In this document: positions 37,661 through 48,276 of the stretch, piece by piece
Numbering within the stretch: position 1 is the first letter of the stretch
Layout: each line of letters begins with the position of its first letter
The notes under the pieces: generated by a model
Told to the model about the DNA's origin: nothing
The model's database searches: none
Seen by the model: the letters and a program-made list of their open reading frames with translations, nothing else
Position numbers and translations under genes: made by a program
Origin: Quadrisphaera sp. INWT6
Lineage (GTDB): Bacteria; Actinomycetota; Actinomycetes; Actinomycetales; Quadrisphaeraceae
Direction of reading: 5' to 3'
Length of the DNA: 50,052 nt
Assembly: GCF_015390235.1 (NCBI RefSeq)
Contig: NZ_VUOH01000007.1
Coordinates: forward strand, 1-50,052

Positions 37661-38749
37661 TCAGGCGGTGGCGCCCTCGCGGGCCAGGGCCGTCAGGCGC
37701 GAGACGGCGCGGGCGTACTTCTTGCGGTAGCCGCCGCGCATCAGCTCCTCCGGGAAGAGCTGGTCGAGCGGGGCGCCGGAGGCCACCAGCGGCAGGTCGC
37801 GGTCGTACATGCGGTCGCCGAGCACCACCAGGCGCAGCGCCACGCTCTGGTCGGAGATGGGCCGCATCCCGGTCCAGTGCACCGACGTCACGCCGTCGAG
37901 CAGGGCCCCGTAGCGGCTCGGGTGCACGGTGGCGAGGTGCCCCGCCAGGGCGTCGAACGCGTCGAGCACGGCCCCCTCGCCGCGCTCCTGCGCCGCCTGC
38001 GCGCGCTCGCGCACCTGCTCGTCGGTGGCGGGCGCGGGCGGGGTGGGCAGGCCGCGGTGGCGGTAGTCCTCGCCGTCGACGCGGAAGACGTCGAACCGCG
38101 AGGCGACCGCCTGGATCTCGCGGAGGAAGTCCTCCGCGGCGAAGCGCCCCTCGCCGAGGGCGTCCGGGAGGGTGTTGGAGGTGGCCGCCAGCGCCGTCCC
38201 GGCGTCGGAGAGCTCGCGCAGCAGGCGGCTCATGAGCACGGTGTCGCCCGGGTCGTCGAGCTCGAACTCGTCGATGCAGACCAGCCGCTTGGCGCTGAGC
38301 GCCTCGACGGCCTGGCGGAACCCGAGGGCCCCCGCGAGGTTCGTGTACTCCACGAAGGTGCCGTACGCGGCCGGCGAGGCGGGGCCGTCGACGGCGTGGA
38401 AGAGCGAGGTCAGCAGGTGGGTCTTGCCGACGCCGAAGCCGCCGTCGAGGTAGATGCCCTCCTTGCCACCGCCTCCGCCGGAGCCGCCCGAGCGGCCGAA
38501 GAGCTTGGCGAGCGCGCCCCCGCCCCCCTTGGCGCCGCCCTTGGAGCTGCTCTTGGCGCCGCTCCACCGGCCGGCGCGGTCGCGCAGCGCCTCGACGGCC
38601 TCGGCCTGGGTCGGCTGCGAGGGGTCGGGGCGGTAGGTCTCGAAGCGCGCGGCCGTGAAGTGCGGCGGGGGGACGAGGTCGTCCAGGAGGCGCTGCGGGC
38701 TGGGGCGCGGGTCGCGCTCGACGAGCGAGGCGGCGGGGGCGTCGGGCAC
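37661..38749 (-). CDS. zapE: AFG1/ZapE-family ATPase
   Basis: 362-residue P-loop ATPase related to ZapE, a division-linked ATPase in proteobacteria; its actinobacterial role is not established. N-terminus LLDDLVPPPHFTAARFETYRPD is the family opening; Walker A GGFGVGKTHLL (about residue 105), Walker B LVCIDEFELDDPGD, sensor TSNTLPDALGEGRF. A Gly/Ser/Lys-rich loop (about residues 65-95, KGGAKGGGG, GGSGGGGGK) is inserted before the P-loop and is longer than usual. GTG start. Convergent with treZ, divergent from the sulfurtransferase gene. Confidence 0.9.
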   Translation of the reverse strand: MPDAPAASLVERDPRPSPQRLLDDLVPPPHFTAARFETYRPDPSQPTQAEAVEALRDRAGRWSGAKSSSKGGAKGGGGALAKLFGRSGGSGGGGGKEGIYLDGGFGVGKTHLLTSLFHAVDGPASPAAYGTFVEYTNLAGALGFRQAVEALSAKRLVCIDEFELDDPGDTVLMSRLLRELSDAGTALAATSNTLPDALGEGRFAAEDFLREIQAVASRFDVFRVDGEDYRHRGLPTPPAPATDEQVRERAQAAQERGEGAVLDAFDALAGHLATVHPSRYGALLDGVTSVHWTGMRPISDQSVALRLVVLGDRMYDRDLPLVASGAPLDQLFPEELMRGGYRKKYARAVSRLTALAREGATA

Positions 38750-38836
38750 CGGCCGAGCCTACTGAGCAGAGGGCATCCCGCCTGGTGAGGCTGCCCTGGG
38801 TGGTTGGGGCACGCCGGTCTGACCTAATGTCGCGGC

Positions 38837-39751
38837 ATGGCCGTCGCGCACGACACCTCGCCCCGCTCCGCCGAGTACGCCCACCCCGAGCGCCTCGTCA
38901 GCACGCAGTGGCTGGCGGAGCACCTCGGTGACGCGGGGCTCGTCGTCGTCGAGAGCGACGAGGACGTGCTGCTCTACGAGACCGGGCACATCCCCGGCGC
39001 GGTGAAGGTCGACTGGCACACCGACCTGAACGACCCGGTCACCCGCGACTACGTCGACGGCGCCGGCTTCGCCGCCCTCATGGACGCCAAGGGCATCTCC
39101 CGCGACGACACCGTGGTCATCTACGGCGACAAGAACAACTGGTGGGCCGCCTACGCGCTGTGGGTGTTCACCCTCTTCGGCCACGAGGACGTGCGCCTCC
39201 TCGACGGCGGCCGCACCGCCTGGGAGGCCGAGGGCCGCGAGTACACCACCGACCCCGCGCCGCAGCCGGCAGCGCCCGCCAGCGGCTACCCGGTGGTCGA
39301 GCGCGACGACGCCCCCATCCGCGCCTACAAGGACGACGTGCTCGCCTTCCTGCGCACCGACGCCCCCCAGCTGGTCGACGTCCGCTCCCCCGACGAGTAC
39401 ACCGGCGCCCGCGTGTCGATGCCCGCCTACCCCGACGAGGGCGCCCTGCGCGGCGGCCACATCCCCGCGGCGCAGTCGGTGCCGTGGGCCCGCGCCGTGG
39501 CCGAGGACGGCCGCTTCAAGCCCCGCGCCGAGCTCGAGGCGGTCTACGCCGAGGAGAAGGGCCTGAGCGCCGGCGCGCCGACCATCGCGTACTGCCGCAT
39601 CGGCGAGCGCTCCAGCCACACCTGGTTCGTGCTGAAGCACCTGCTCGGCTTCGAGGACGTGAAGAACTACGACGGCTCCTGGACCGAGTGGGGCAACGCC
39701 GTGCGCGTGCCGATCGCCACCGGCGAGGAGCCGGGCACCCCGCCCCGCTGA
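38837..39751 (+). CDS. sseA: Thiosulfate/3-mercaptopyruvate sulfurtransferase (tandem rhodanese)
   Basis: 304 residues with two rhodanese domains. Domain 1: [59 protein letters not shown], in which the active position is Asp, not Cys. Domain 2: [32 protein letters not shown], and the active-site loop with Cys in [21 protein letters not shown]. This matches mycobacterial CysA/SseA types. It moves sulfane sulfur to acceptors; a SufE gene follows 20 nt later, so the pair probably works in sulfur transfer. Confidence 0.93.
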   Translation: MAVAHDTSPRSAEYAHPERLVSTQWLAEHLGDAGLVVVESDEDVLLYETGHIPGAVKVDWHTDLNDPVTRDYVDGAGFAALMDAKGISRDDTVVIYGDKNNWWAAYALWVFTLFGHEDVRLLDGGRTAWEAEGREYTTDPAPQPAAPASGYPVVERDDAPIRAYKDDVLAFLRTDAPQLVDVRSPDEYTGARVSMPAYPDEGALRGGHIPAAQSVPWARAVAEDGRFKPRAELEAVYAEEKGLSAGAPTIAYCRIGERSSHTWFVLKHLLGFEDVKNYDGSWTEWGNAVRVPIATGEEPGTPPR

Positions 39752-39771
39752 CGGCTGCTAACCGACTGCTG

Positions 39772-40227
39772 ATGAGCCGCACCGACGACCTGCCCCCGGC
39801 CCTGGCCGGGATCGTCGACGACTTCGCCGCGCTGACCGAGCCCGACCGGCTCCAGCTGCTGCTGGAGTTCAGCCGCGAGCTGCCCGAGCTGCCGGAGCGC
39901 TACGCGGAGCACCCCGAGCTGCTCGAGCCCGTGCCCGAGTGCCAGTCGCCGGTCTTCGTGGTCACCGAGGTCGCCGACGCCTCCTCGGACCCGGGCCGCG
40001 CCGTCCGCGTCTTCGCGACGGCGCCGCGCGAGGCCCCCACCACCCGGGGGTTCGCGGGGATCCTGCGCGAGGGCCTGGACGGTCTCCCTGCCGCTGAGCT
40101 CCTCGCCGTCCCCGACGACATCAGCGACCGCCTCGGCCTCGCCCGGGCCGTCAGCCCGCTGCGGCTGCGCGGCATGGCCGGGATGCTGGGCCGCATCAAG
40201 CGGCAGGTGCGCGAGCGCACCGCCTGA
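39772..40227 (+). CDS. sufE: SufE-family sulfur acceptor protein
   Basis: 151 residues. LAGIVDDFAALTEPDRLQLLLEFSRELPELPE is the typical opening helix region (shown in part as conserved pattern), followed by PVPECQSPVFVVTEV with the sulfur-accepting Cys, TTRGFAGILREGLDGLPAAE, and GLARAVSPLRLRGMAGML near the end. ATG at 39772. It follows the sulfurtransferase directly, as in other actinobacteria, suggesting that the rhodanese loads SufE or both serve cysteine-derived sulfur. No sufBCD/sufS in the window. Confidence 0.92.
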   Translation: MSRTDDLPPALAGIVDDFAALTEPDRLQLLLEFSRELPELPERYAEHPELLEPVPECQSPVFVVTEVADASSDPGRAVRVFATAPREAPTTRGFAGILREGLDGLPAAELLAVPDDISDRLGLARAVSPLRLRGMAGMLGRIKRQVRERTA

Positions 40228-40246
40228 CGCCTGACGCCTGACAGCA

Positions 40247-40282
40247 AGAGCCGGTGCCCCCTCGTCGGGTGGCACCGGCTCT
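40247..40282. terminator. Bidirectional terminator between sufE and the PAP2 gene
   Basis: 12-bp inverted repeat AGAGCCGGTGCC / GGCACCGGCTCT with a 12-nt loop between convergent stops (40227 and 40307). Confidence 0.8.
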
Positions 40283-40306
40283 CCGCCGTCTGGTGGCTGC
40301 GCGGCC

Positions 40307-41479
40307 TCAGCGCGCGGCCGCGCCCTGGCGCCGGGCCTGCACGTCGTCGGCGTTGGAGCCCTGCTCGACGTCGTCGTGCGCGCGCTGGCCCGCCGGGTCG
40401 CGCAGGTTGCCCGTGGCCCAGGCGCCCGCCCACACCGCGATGCCGCCGATCGCCATGCCGGCGATGTCGTCGACGATGTAGTGCCAGCCGAAGTAGATCG
40501 TGGCCGTCACCGTGAGGGCGAAGAACAGCCACATGCCGCGGCGCACCAGCGCCGGCATCCGGACCAGCTGCACGATCAGCGCGGCCGTGAAGACGACCGA
40601 GACGTGCAGCGAGGCGAACGCCGCGATGCCCGAGACCGTGCCCGTGACGTCGGGGTCGGCCATGACGATGGAGCGGTTGCGCACCAGCGCCGCCTGCAGG
40701 CCCGTCACCTCGGTGCGGGTGAGGTCGGAGAAGTCCCAGGGGAGCGCGTAGAACGGGCCCGACGCCGGGATGAGGTAGTAGCTGGCGGCCCCGAGCGCCC
40801 AGTTCAGGCACAGGGCGGTCACGTACCAGAGGCCGTGCGAGAGCTGCCGGGAGAAGATCAGCGCCACCGCCACCGAGACGGGCACGAAGATCAGGTAGCC
40901 CATGTACACGGACGACAGCACCTGCGCGGCGACGCCGGTGCCGAGCACGGTGTGCAGCAGCTCGGCGGGGTTGTTGCCCAGCGCCAGGAGCCGGTCGCTC
41001 GCCACGAGGGCGAGGTCGTCGGAGCCGTGGTGCACGAACGGCAGGAAGTTCTTGAGGTTCCGGTAGCCCACGTACGTGATGTAGAAGCTGGCCACCGCCA
41101 CGAGCACCGGCACCAGCCGGCGCCACGGCCACCGGGCCGCGGCCACGTCGCGCACCGACAGCGCCAGGCCGCGCGGCGAGCGCAGCTCCGGGTGCGCCCG
41201 CAGGCGCCACGCGGCGCGGGGCAGCACGTCGACCAGGAGGCAGAACCCGACGATGGCGGGCATGCGCACCCAGCCCGGGCCGAGGAAGCCGTCGGGGTCG
41301 CGCAGGGGGACGCCCAGCACCAGCGCCCCGATGACGGCGAGCCCGCCGGTCACCGCCGCGGTGCCCGCCGCGAGCAGGAGCACCCGCTGGCGGTAGCGGG
41401 CGCTGGGCACCTGCACCGGGGTGGCCAGCGCCGCTGCGGACTCAGCGCTGGACGTGGTGTCGAGGGCCATGGCCCTCAT
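40307..41479 (-). CDS. PAP2-superfamily membrane protein (inositolphosphotransferase-like)
   Basis: About 390 residues with at least six hydrophobic helices (e.g. VLLLAAGTAAVTGGLAVIGA, YLIFVPVSVAVALIF, WYVTALCLNWALGAASYYL). Active-site motifs of the PAP2_3/Aur1-Ipt1 type: GIAAFASLHVSVVFTAAL (C2, His) and YFGWHYIVDDIAGMAIGG (C3, His...Asp). Such proteins either dephosphorylate lipid phosphates or transfer inositol phosphate; with the PI pathway elsewhere in this genome either is possible. Start ATG at 41479 or 41470; sequence upstream of these is Arg/Pro-rich and not convincing. Confidence 0.82.
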   Translation of the reverse strand: MRAMALDTTSSAESAAALATPVQVPSARYRQRVLLLAAGTAAVTGGLAVIGALVLGVPLRDPDGFLGPGWVRMPAIVGFCLLVDVLPRAAWRLRAHPELRSPRGLALSVRDVAAARWPWRRLVPVLVAVASFYITYVGYRNLKNFLPFVHHGSDDLALVASDRLLALGNNPAELLHTVLGTGVAAQVLSSVYMGYLIFVPVSVAVALIFSRQLSHGLWYVTALCLNWALGAASYYLIPASGPFYALPWDFSDLTRTEVTGLQAALVRNRSIVMADPDVTGTVSGIAAFASLHVSVVFTAALIVQLVRMPALVRRGMWLFFALTVTATIYFGWHYIVDDIAGMAIGGIAVWAGAWATGNLRDPAGQRAHDDVEQGSNADDVQARRQGAAAR

Positions 41480-41594
41480 TCTGGCGCAGCCGGAGCCGTC
41501 TCGCGTCCACGGAGCGGACACCCGTGCGTCACCTGGTGGACGGCTCCCGCCCGGCGGCCTGCGGCCGGAGCGCGCCGCCTGTGAGACTGCCGGG

Positions 41595-41807
41595 GTGTCG
41601 AGCACCCCCACTCCCCCCGCCGAGCAGCGCCCGCACCAGCCGAAGCGCAACCTGGTCGGCGTCGGCTTCGCCCTGCTGGGCGGGTACTTCGCCTACAACC
41701 TGTGGGGCATCCCGATGTCGCTCTGGCTCAAGGTCCCGCTGCTGGCGCTGTTCGCCGCCGTGGCCGTCTACGGCCTCGTCCAGCTGTGGCAGAACCGCCG
41801 CCGCTGA
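41595..41807 (+). CDS. Small two-helix membrane protein, unknown function
   Basis: 70 residues from a GTG at 41595. A Pro-rich head (SSTPTPPAEQRPHQPKRN) followed by two hydrophobic segments, LVGVGFALLGGYFAYNLWGI and LLALFAAVAVYGLVQLW, ending in NRRR, so both ends are probably cytoplasmic. Codon use fits a real gene (G/C third positions). It is convergent with the hydrolase gene and divergent from the PAP2 gene. I recognise no family. Confidence 0.6.
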   Translation: MSSTPTPPAEQRPHQPKRNLVGVGFALLGGYFAYNLWGIPMSLWLKVPLLALFAAVAVYGLVQLWQNRRR

Positions 41808-41834
41808 CGGCTGCCCGAGCCCGTCGGCGAGACC

Positions 41835-43100
41835 TCAGAGGTGCTCGAGCAGGAACCTCGCGACCTCCCGCTCCCAGCGGTCGGGGTCGGTGTTCCACTC
41901 GCGGCAGTGCCCGGCGCCGGGGAACTCCAGCAGGGTCACCAGGTCGGGCCGGGAGTCGGCCAGGCGGCGGCTCGGGCCGACCGGCACCACCGCGTCGGCC
42001 TCCCCGTGCAGGAGCAGCAGCGGCACGCGCAGCTCCTCGGCGCGGGTGACCCAGTCGAGCCTGTCGAGGTCGAGCGGCGCCTCGACGCCGAGCGCGGCGC
42101 GCGCCAGCGGTGACCCCATGAGCGCGGTGCCCGCCCGCCCCAGCGGCCGCGGCACCCGGTGCAGGCGCGCCTGGTGGTCGAGCACGGTGCGCCAGTCGAG
42201 GACGGGCCCGTCGAGGACGACGGCGCGCACCCGGTCGGCGGTCCACGACCGCGACAGGTGCGACAGCACGATCGCCCCGCCCATCGACCAGCCCAGCAGC
42301 ACGACGTCCCGCGCGCCGGCGTCGAGGGCGTGGAGGACCGCGGCCTCGACGTCGGCCCACTCGGTGTCGCCCAGGCCGTAGCGGCCCGAGGGGCCGCCCG
42401 GGGCGTCGGGGTCGTTGCGGTAGCTCGGGACCAGCGCCGGGACGCCGAGGCGGTGCAGCAGCGGCAGCGCCCGCAGGCACTCCTCGCGGGTGCCGCCGCG
42501 GCCGTGCACGAGCACCGCCCAGACCCGGCCCTGCTCGCCGGGGCGCTCCCCCGGCGGCTCGCCGGCGTCGTCGCCGGGCGCGGGGTGCACCAGCCAGGCC
42601 GGCAGCTCGCCGACCGGGGAGGTCACCACGACGTCGTCGAAGGGCAGCCCCAGGGCGCGGCCCGGGTCGCCGGCGTGGAACCAGCCCGAGAGTCGGCCGG
42701 GTCCGGGGCGCAGGACGCCGGCGTCGGTGCCGAGCAGCTCGCGGACGACGGCGCGCCGGCCCCCGCGGCGGACGGGCACCTCCACGCCGACCACGTCGCC
42801 GAGGCGGGAGTGGGTGGTGCCGCCGTCGGTCCACAGGCCGTAGCGGCCGGGTGCGGTGGACAGGTCGTCGGCGGCGAGGACCACGCGGCCGTCCTCGACG
42901 GCGAGCACGTGGACGTCGTCGGGGCGCACCCGCTCGGGGGTGACGACGCGGCGGGCGAAGTGCGTGGCGAGGGCCGACGCCGCGGCCGAGGCCGCCAGGC
43001 CGACCGCCGTCCCGACCACGGCGCTGCGGGCCACGGCGCGGGTCACCGCCGCGGCGCGCAGGGCGGCCGCGGCGACGTCGTCGGCGCTGGGGGTGCTCAC
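41835..43100 (-). CDS. Alpha/beta hydrolase with N-terminal membrane-type region
   Basis: 421 residues. N-terminal Ala/Val-rich helix (RSAVVGTAVGLAASAAASAL, about residues 24-43), likely a membrane anchor, then an actinobacteria-typical region (VVLAADDLSTAPGRYGLWTD) and the hydrolase domain: VWAVLVHGRGGTREECLRAL, nucleophile elbow VVLLGWSMGGAIVLSHL (GWSMG), Asp in LLHGEADAVVPVGPS and His in FPGAGHCREWNTDP. An esterase or lipase-like activity is expected, substrate unknown. GTG start overlaps the stop of the DoxX-like gene by 4 nt. Confidence 0.88.
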   Translation of the reverse strand: MSTPSADDVAAAALRAAAVTRAVARSAVVGTAVGLAASAAASALATHFARRVVTPERVRPDDVHVLAVEDGRVVLAADDLSTAPGRYGLWTDGGTTHSRLGDVVGVEVPVRRGGRRAVVRELLGTDAGVLRPGPGRLSGWFHAGDPGRALGLPFDDVVVTSPVGELPAWLVHPAPGDDAGEPPGERPGEQGRVWAVLVHGRGGTREECLRALPLLHRLGVPALVPSYRNDPDAPGGPSGRYGLGDTEWADVEAAVLHALDAGARDVVLLGWSMGGAIVLSHLSRSWTADRVRAVVLDGPVLDWRTVLDHQARLHRVPRPLGRAGTALMGSPLARAALGVEAPLDLDRLDWVTRAEELRVPLLLLHGEADAVVPVGPSRRLADSRPDLVTLLEFPGAGHCREWNTDPDRWEREVARFLLEHL

Positions 43101-43555
43101 CTGGAGGCTCCGCGGGCGGGTCCAGCGGCTCCGGCGGCTCCGGCCGCGCGGAGGGCCCACAGGACCAGCGGCACCTGCAGGGGCAGCCGGGCGAGCGCCA
43201 CGGCCCGGTACCACCCGGGTGCCCGCTCGCTGCGGAGCGCCTGCGCCGCCATCACGAGGTTGGCCGGGTAGACCGCCACGAAGAGCCCCGCCGCCGCGAG
43301 CGCCGCGGCGCGCCGGATGCGCGGCGCCAGGAGGCCGGCGGCGCAGGCGAGCTCGGCGACGCCGGAGGCCGCGACCCACGGCTCGGGCCGCCCGAGCACC
43401 CGCGGAACGATGCGGGCGAAGGGCGCCGGGGTGGTGAAGTGGGCCACCCCCGCGACGCCGAGGAGGCCCACCAGCCCGGCGCGCGCCCCGCGCCCGGCCC
43501 CGAGGGCGACCCCGCCGGCGGGAGCGGGGTGGTGGGCCCGAGCGCGTGCCGGCAT
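43097..43555 (-). CDS. DoxX-like small membrane protein
   Basis: 152 residues with four hydrophobic segments: AGLVGLLGVAGVAHFTTP, PWVAASGVAELACAAGLLAP, AAALAAAGLFVAVYPANLVM and LPLQVPLVLWALRAAGAA. The pattern 'GVAHF..P..F..IVP..LG.P....Y.SGV.E...G..LL.P..R' is that of DoxX/DUF4267-type proteins. Function unknown, sometimes linked to membrane redox complexes. ATG at 43555. It forms a two-gene operon with the hydrolase (4-nt overlap). Confidence 0.82.
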   Translation of the reverse strand: MPARARAHHPAPAGGVALGAGRGARAGLVGLLGVAGVAHFTTPAPFARIVPRVLGRPEPWVAASGVAELACAAGLLAPRIRRAAALAAAGLFVAVYPANLVMAAQALRSERAPGWYRAVALARLPLQVPLVLWALRAAGAAGAAGPARGASR

Positions 43556-43721
43556 GCGGCTGATCCTGCCAGCGCCCGCTGGGAGCGGCCCGACGACCGG
43601 CGGCGCAGGCCGCTCACCGGTCGCCGGCCGGCTGCTGGGCGGGGGCTGGGCGGGTGCTCGTCGGCCGGTGGGGAGACGCTCGGGTCGCGCGTGATCGTGC
43701 TGACCCCCACGATCGTGGCCT

Positions 43722-45944
<2,223 letters not shown>

Positions 45945-45956
45945 CCCACCCCCCTT

Positions 45957-46020
45957 CGCAGCCGAGCGCCCGGTCGCGGTTCCCGCCCCCTCCGGAACCG
46001 CGACCGGGCGCTCGGCTGCG
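45957..46020 (+). terminator. Very long hairpin terminator after the second glgX
   Basis: Perfect 27-bp inverted repeat: left arm 45957-45983, right arm 45994-46020, 10-nt loop (CGCCCCCTCC). It starts 13 nt after the stop codon. Confidence 0.9.
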
Positions 46021-46048
46021 CTCCGGAGGGGCGCGGCTGCGCCACGCG

Positions 46049-46071
46049 GGTGGCAGACGCCCATGATCACG
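46049..46071 (+). repeat. Dispersed repeat, copy 5, upstream of the DNA ligase
   Basis: GGTGGCAGACGCCC followed by ATGATCACG, one base different from copy 3 at 35754. Also directly before a gene and also containing an ATG in frame with it (MITRR...). Confidence 0.85.
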
Positions 46072-46107
46072 AGGAGGTGGGGGCGCGTCGGGGGCACCCT
46101 GGGAGGC

Positions 46108-47178
46108 GTGCAGCTGCCCGTGATGCCGCCCCTGGCGCCGATGCTCGCGAAGTCCGTCAACGACGTCACCACCGTCCCCGTCCCCGGCTCGGTGGACGGC
46201 GGGCTCCTGTACGAGCCGAAGTGGGACGGCTTCCGCGCCGTGGTCTTCAAGGACGGCGACGAGGTCGAGCTGGGCAGCCGCGGGTCCAAGCTGCTGACCC
46301 GCTACTTCCCCGAGCTGGTCGAGCAGCTGCGCGCCCAGCTGCCGGACCGCTGCGTGGTCGACGGCGAGGTCGTGGTGCGCCGCGGCGAGCCGGGGGCCGA
46401 GCGCCTCGACTGGGAGGCCCTCGCCCAGCGCATCCACCCCGCGGCGAGCCGCATCAGGACCCTCAGCGAGACCACCCCCGCCTCGTTCGTGGCGTTCGAC
46501 CTGCTCGCGCTCGATGACGACGACCTCACCAGCCGTCCCTTCTCGGAGCGCCGCGAGGCGCTCGAGCAGGCGCTGGGCGCCGCCACCGCGCCCGTCCACC
46601 TCACCCGGACCACCACCGACCCGGCGCTCGCCCAGGAGTGGCTCCAGACGTTCGAGGGGGCGGGGCTGGACGGCGTCGTCGCCAAGCCGCTCGCCGCGGT
46701 CTACCAGCCGGGCAAGCGCGTGATGCTCAAGGTCAAGCACGCGCGCACGGCCGACGTCGTGGTGGTGGGCTACCGCGTGCACAAGTCGGGCCGCGGCGTG
46801 GGCTCGCTGCTCCTGGGCCTGCACGACGACGAGGGCCAGCTCCGCCAGGTCGGCGGCGCCTCGGCGTTCACCGACGCCGCGCGCCTGGAGATCGAGGAGG
46901 CGCTGCAGCCGCTGGTGCTGCGCGACGACGACGGCGCGCCCCGCCGCCAGGCCGGTGAGAAGAACCGCTTCGCGGCCGCCGACAAGGACGCCAGCTGGGT
47001 GCCCCTGCAGCCCGACCTGGTGGCCGAGGTCAGGTACGACCAGCTCGAGGGCGACAGGTTCCGCCACACCGTGCAGCTGGCCCGCTGGCGGCCCGACCGC
47101 GAGCCGGCGTCGTGCCGCTTCGACCAGCTCGACGTGCCCGCCGACTACGACCTCGCGGACGTGCTGACGGGCGGATAG
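46108..47178 (+). CDS. ligC: ATP-dependent DNA ligase, LigC-type
   Basis: 356 residues from the GTG at 46108 (GGGAGG upstream). Nucleotidyltransferase motifs: I, YEPKWDGFRAVVF with the AMP-binding Lys (about residue 38); III, ASFVAFDLLALDDDD; IV, GLDGVVAKPLAAVYQPG; V, RVMLKVKHARTADVVVVGY; then an OB-fold domain (VGSLLLGLHDDEGQLRQVGG, RFRHTVQLARWRPDREPASC). It has neither the LigD polymerase nor the nuclease domain, so it is a stand-alone repair ligase like mycobacterial LigC. No ku or polymerase gene is beside it. The possible earlier start at 46063 lies in a dispersed repeat. Confidence 0.92.
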   Translation: MQLPVMPPLAPMLAKSVNDVTTVPVPGSVDGGLLYEPKWDGFRAVVFKDGDEVELGSRGSKLLTRYFPELVEQLRAQLPDRCVVDGEVVVRRGEPGAERLDWEALAQRIHPAASRIRTLSETTPASFVAFDLLALDDDDLTSRPFSERREALEQALGAATAPVHLTRTTTDPALAQEWLQTFEGAGLDGVVAKPLAAVYQPGKRVMLKVKHARTADVVVVGYRVHKSGRGVGSLLLGLHDDEGQLRQVGGASAFTDAARLEIEEALQPLVLRDDDGAPRRQAGEKNRFAAADKDASWVPLQPDLVAEVRYDQLEGDRFRHTVQLARWRPDREPASCRFDQLDVPADYDLADVLTGG

Positions 47179-47188
47179 CGTCGCGCCC

Positions 47189-47761
47189 GTGGAGATCGGC
47201 ACGGAGACCAGCAACACGACCAGCAGCACGACCAGCAGCACCCCGCAGGCCCCGGCCGCGGGTGGCGGCGCCGCCCGCGACGTCGTCGTCCTGCTCACCG
47301 AGCAGCCCGTGGAGGCGCAGGACGCCGAGCGCATCCTCGCCCTGCACGAGGGCGAGGAGCTGGTCTACCGGGTGCTCGTGCCGGCGGACACGCGCCGCAA
47401 CGTGCTGGTCGAGGTGGTCGACAGGCTGAGCCTGGCCCACTGGCGCGAGGCGCTCGACGCGCTGCGCGAGGGCAGCCGCCGCGACGGCCAGGAGGCCCGT
47501 GCGGAGGCCGCCGAGGTGCTCGAGAGCACGCTGGCCGCCCTGCGCGCCCTGGGGCGCGACGCCGAGGGCCTGGTCACCGACGACGACCCCGTGCCCGCGC
47601 TGGAGGCCGCAGCGGCCCAGCACGGGGCCCGCGAGGTGGTCGTGGTGACGCGTCCGCACGCGCTGGAGGAGACCTTCGACAGGGACTGGGCGAGCCGCGC
47701 CCGGGAGGTCCTGGGGCTGCCCGTGCTCCACACCTACGCGGGCACCGGACGGGTGGGCTGA
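47189..47761 (+). CDS. Universal-stress-protein-like protein, unknown function
   Basis: 190 residues from GTG 47189, 10 nt after ligC. A Thr/Ser-rich head (TSNTTSSTTSSTPQAPAAGG) is followed by an alpha/beta domain: DVVVLLTEQPVEAQDAERIL, YRVLVPADTRRNVLVEVVDRL, helices with RRDGQEARAEAAEVLESTLA, then LVTDDDPVPALEAAAAQHGA and REVVVVTRPHALEETFDRDW, ending LGLPVLHTYAGTGRVG. The strand-helix order and the closing 'A..EVVV.TR......F..DW...A....G.PV' suggest a USP/Rossmann-like fold; no ATP-binding GXXGXXXXGS motif is seen. Likely a non-nucleotide-binding relative. Possibly co-transcribed with ligC. Confidence 0.6.
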   Translation: MEIGTETSNTTSSTTSSTPQAPAAGGGAARDVVVLLTEQPVEAQDAERILALHEGEELVYRVLVPADTRRNVLVEVVDRLSLAHWREALDALREGSRRDGQEARAEAAEVLESTLAALRALGRDAEGLVTDDDPVPALEAAAAQHGAREVVVVTRPHALEETFDRDWASRAREVLGLPVLHTYAGTGRVG

Positions 47762-47784
47762 GCGGTCCGCGCACGGCGTCCTGA

Positions 47785-47811
47785 GGGAACTGATCGCACG
47801 CGACGGTTGTT
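47785..47811 (+). promoter_or_regulatory. Candidate SigR/SigH-type promoter of msrB
   Basis: GGGAACT (47785-47791), 17 nt, then GTT (47809-47811), close to the GGGAAY-N16-18-GTT pattern of redox-stress sigma factors SigR (Streptomyces) and SigH (Mycobacterium). It is 10 nt before the msrB ATG, which would give an almost leaderless mRNA. Methionine sulfoxide reductases are known members of such regulons. Confidence 0.35.
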
Positions 47812-47820
47812 GGGAGAGGC

Positions 47821-48276
47821 ATGACGACGAACGCGCAGAAGACCGGCCAGTACCCCGTCGCGAAGTCCGACACCGAGTGGCGCCAGCAGCTCTCCCCCGC
47901 TGAGTACCGCGTGCTGCGCGAGGCCGGCACCGAGCGCGCGTGGGTCGGTGAGTACACCGACACCGAGACCGAGGGCGTGTACCGCTGCAAGGCGTGCAGC
48001 GCCGAGCTGTTCCGCTCGACCACCAAGTTCCACTCGAACTGCGGCTGGCCCTCGTTCTACGCGCCGTCGGAGAACGACGCCGTGGAGCTTATCAGCGACC
48101 GGTCGATGGGCATGGTCCGCACCGAGGTGCGCTGCGCCTCCTGCGGCTCCCACCTCGGGCACGTCTTCGAGGGCGAGGGCTTCCCCACCCCGACCGACCA
48201 GCGCTACTGCATCAACTCGATCAGCCTCGACCTGGAGCCCGGCGGGGCCGGCGCCGCGCCGGCCGCCGAGCGCTGA
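47821..48276 (+). CDS. msrB: Peptide-methionine (R)-S-oxide reductase MsrB
   Basis: Repairs oxidised methionine using thioredoxin. 151 residues. QYPVAKSDTEWRQQLSPAEY opening, zinc Cys pairs GVYRCKACSAELF and VRCASCGSHLGHVF, substrate region KFHSNCGWPSFYAP, and active Cys in DQRYCINSISLDL. C-terminal Gly/Ala tail. ATG at 47821 with GGGAGAGG close upstream. The stop lies 56 bp inside the 3' end of the convergent permease gene. Confidence 0.96.
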   Translation: MTTNAQKTGQYPVAKSDTEWRQQLSPAEYRVLREAGTERAWVGEYTDTETEGVYRCKACSAELFRSTTKFHSNCGWPSFYAPSENDAVELISDRSMGMVRTEVRCASCGSHLGHVFEGEGFPTPTDQRYCINSISLDLEPGGAGAAPAAER

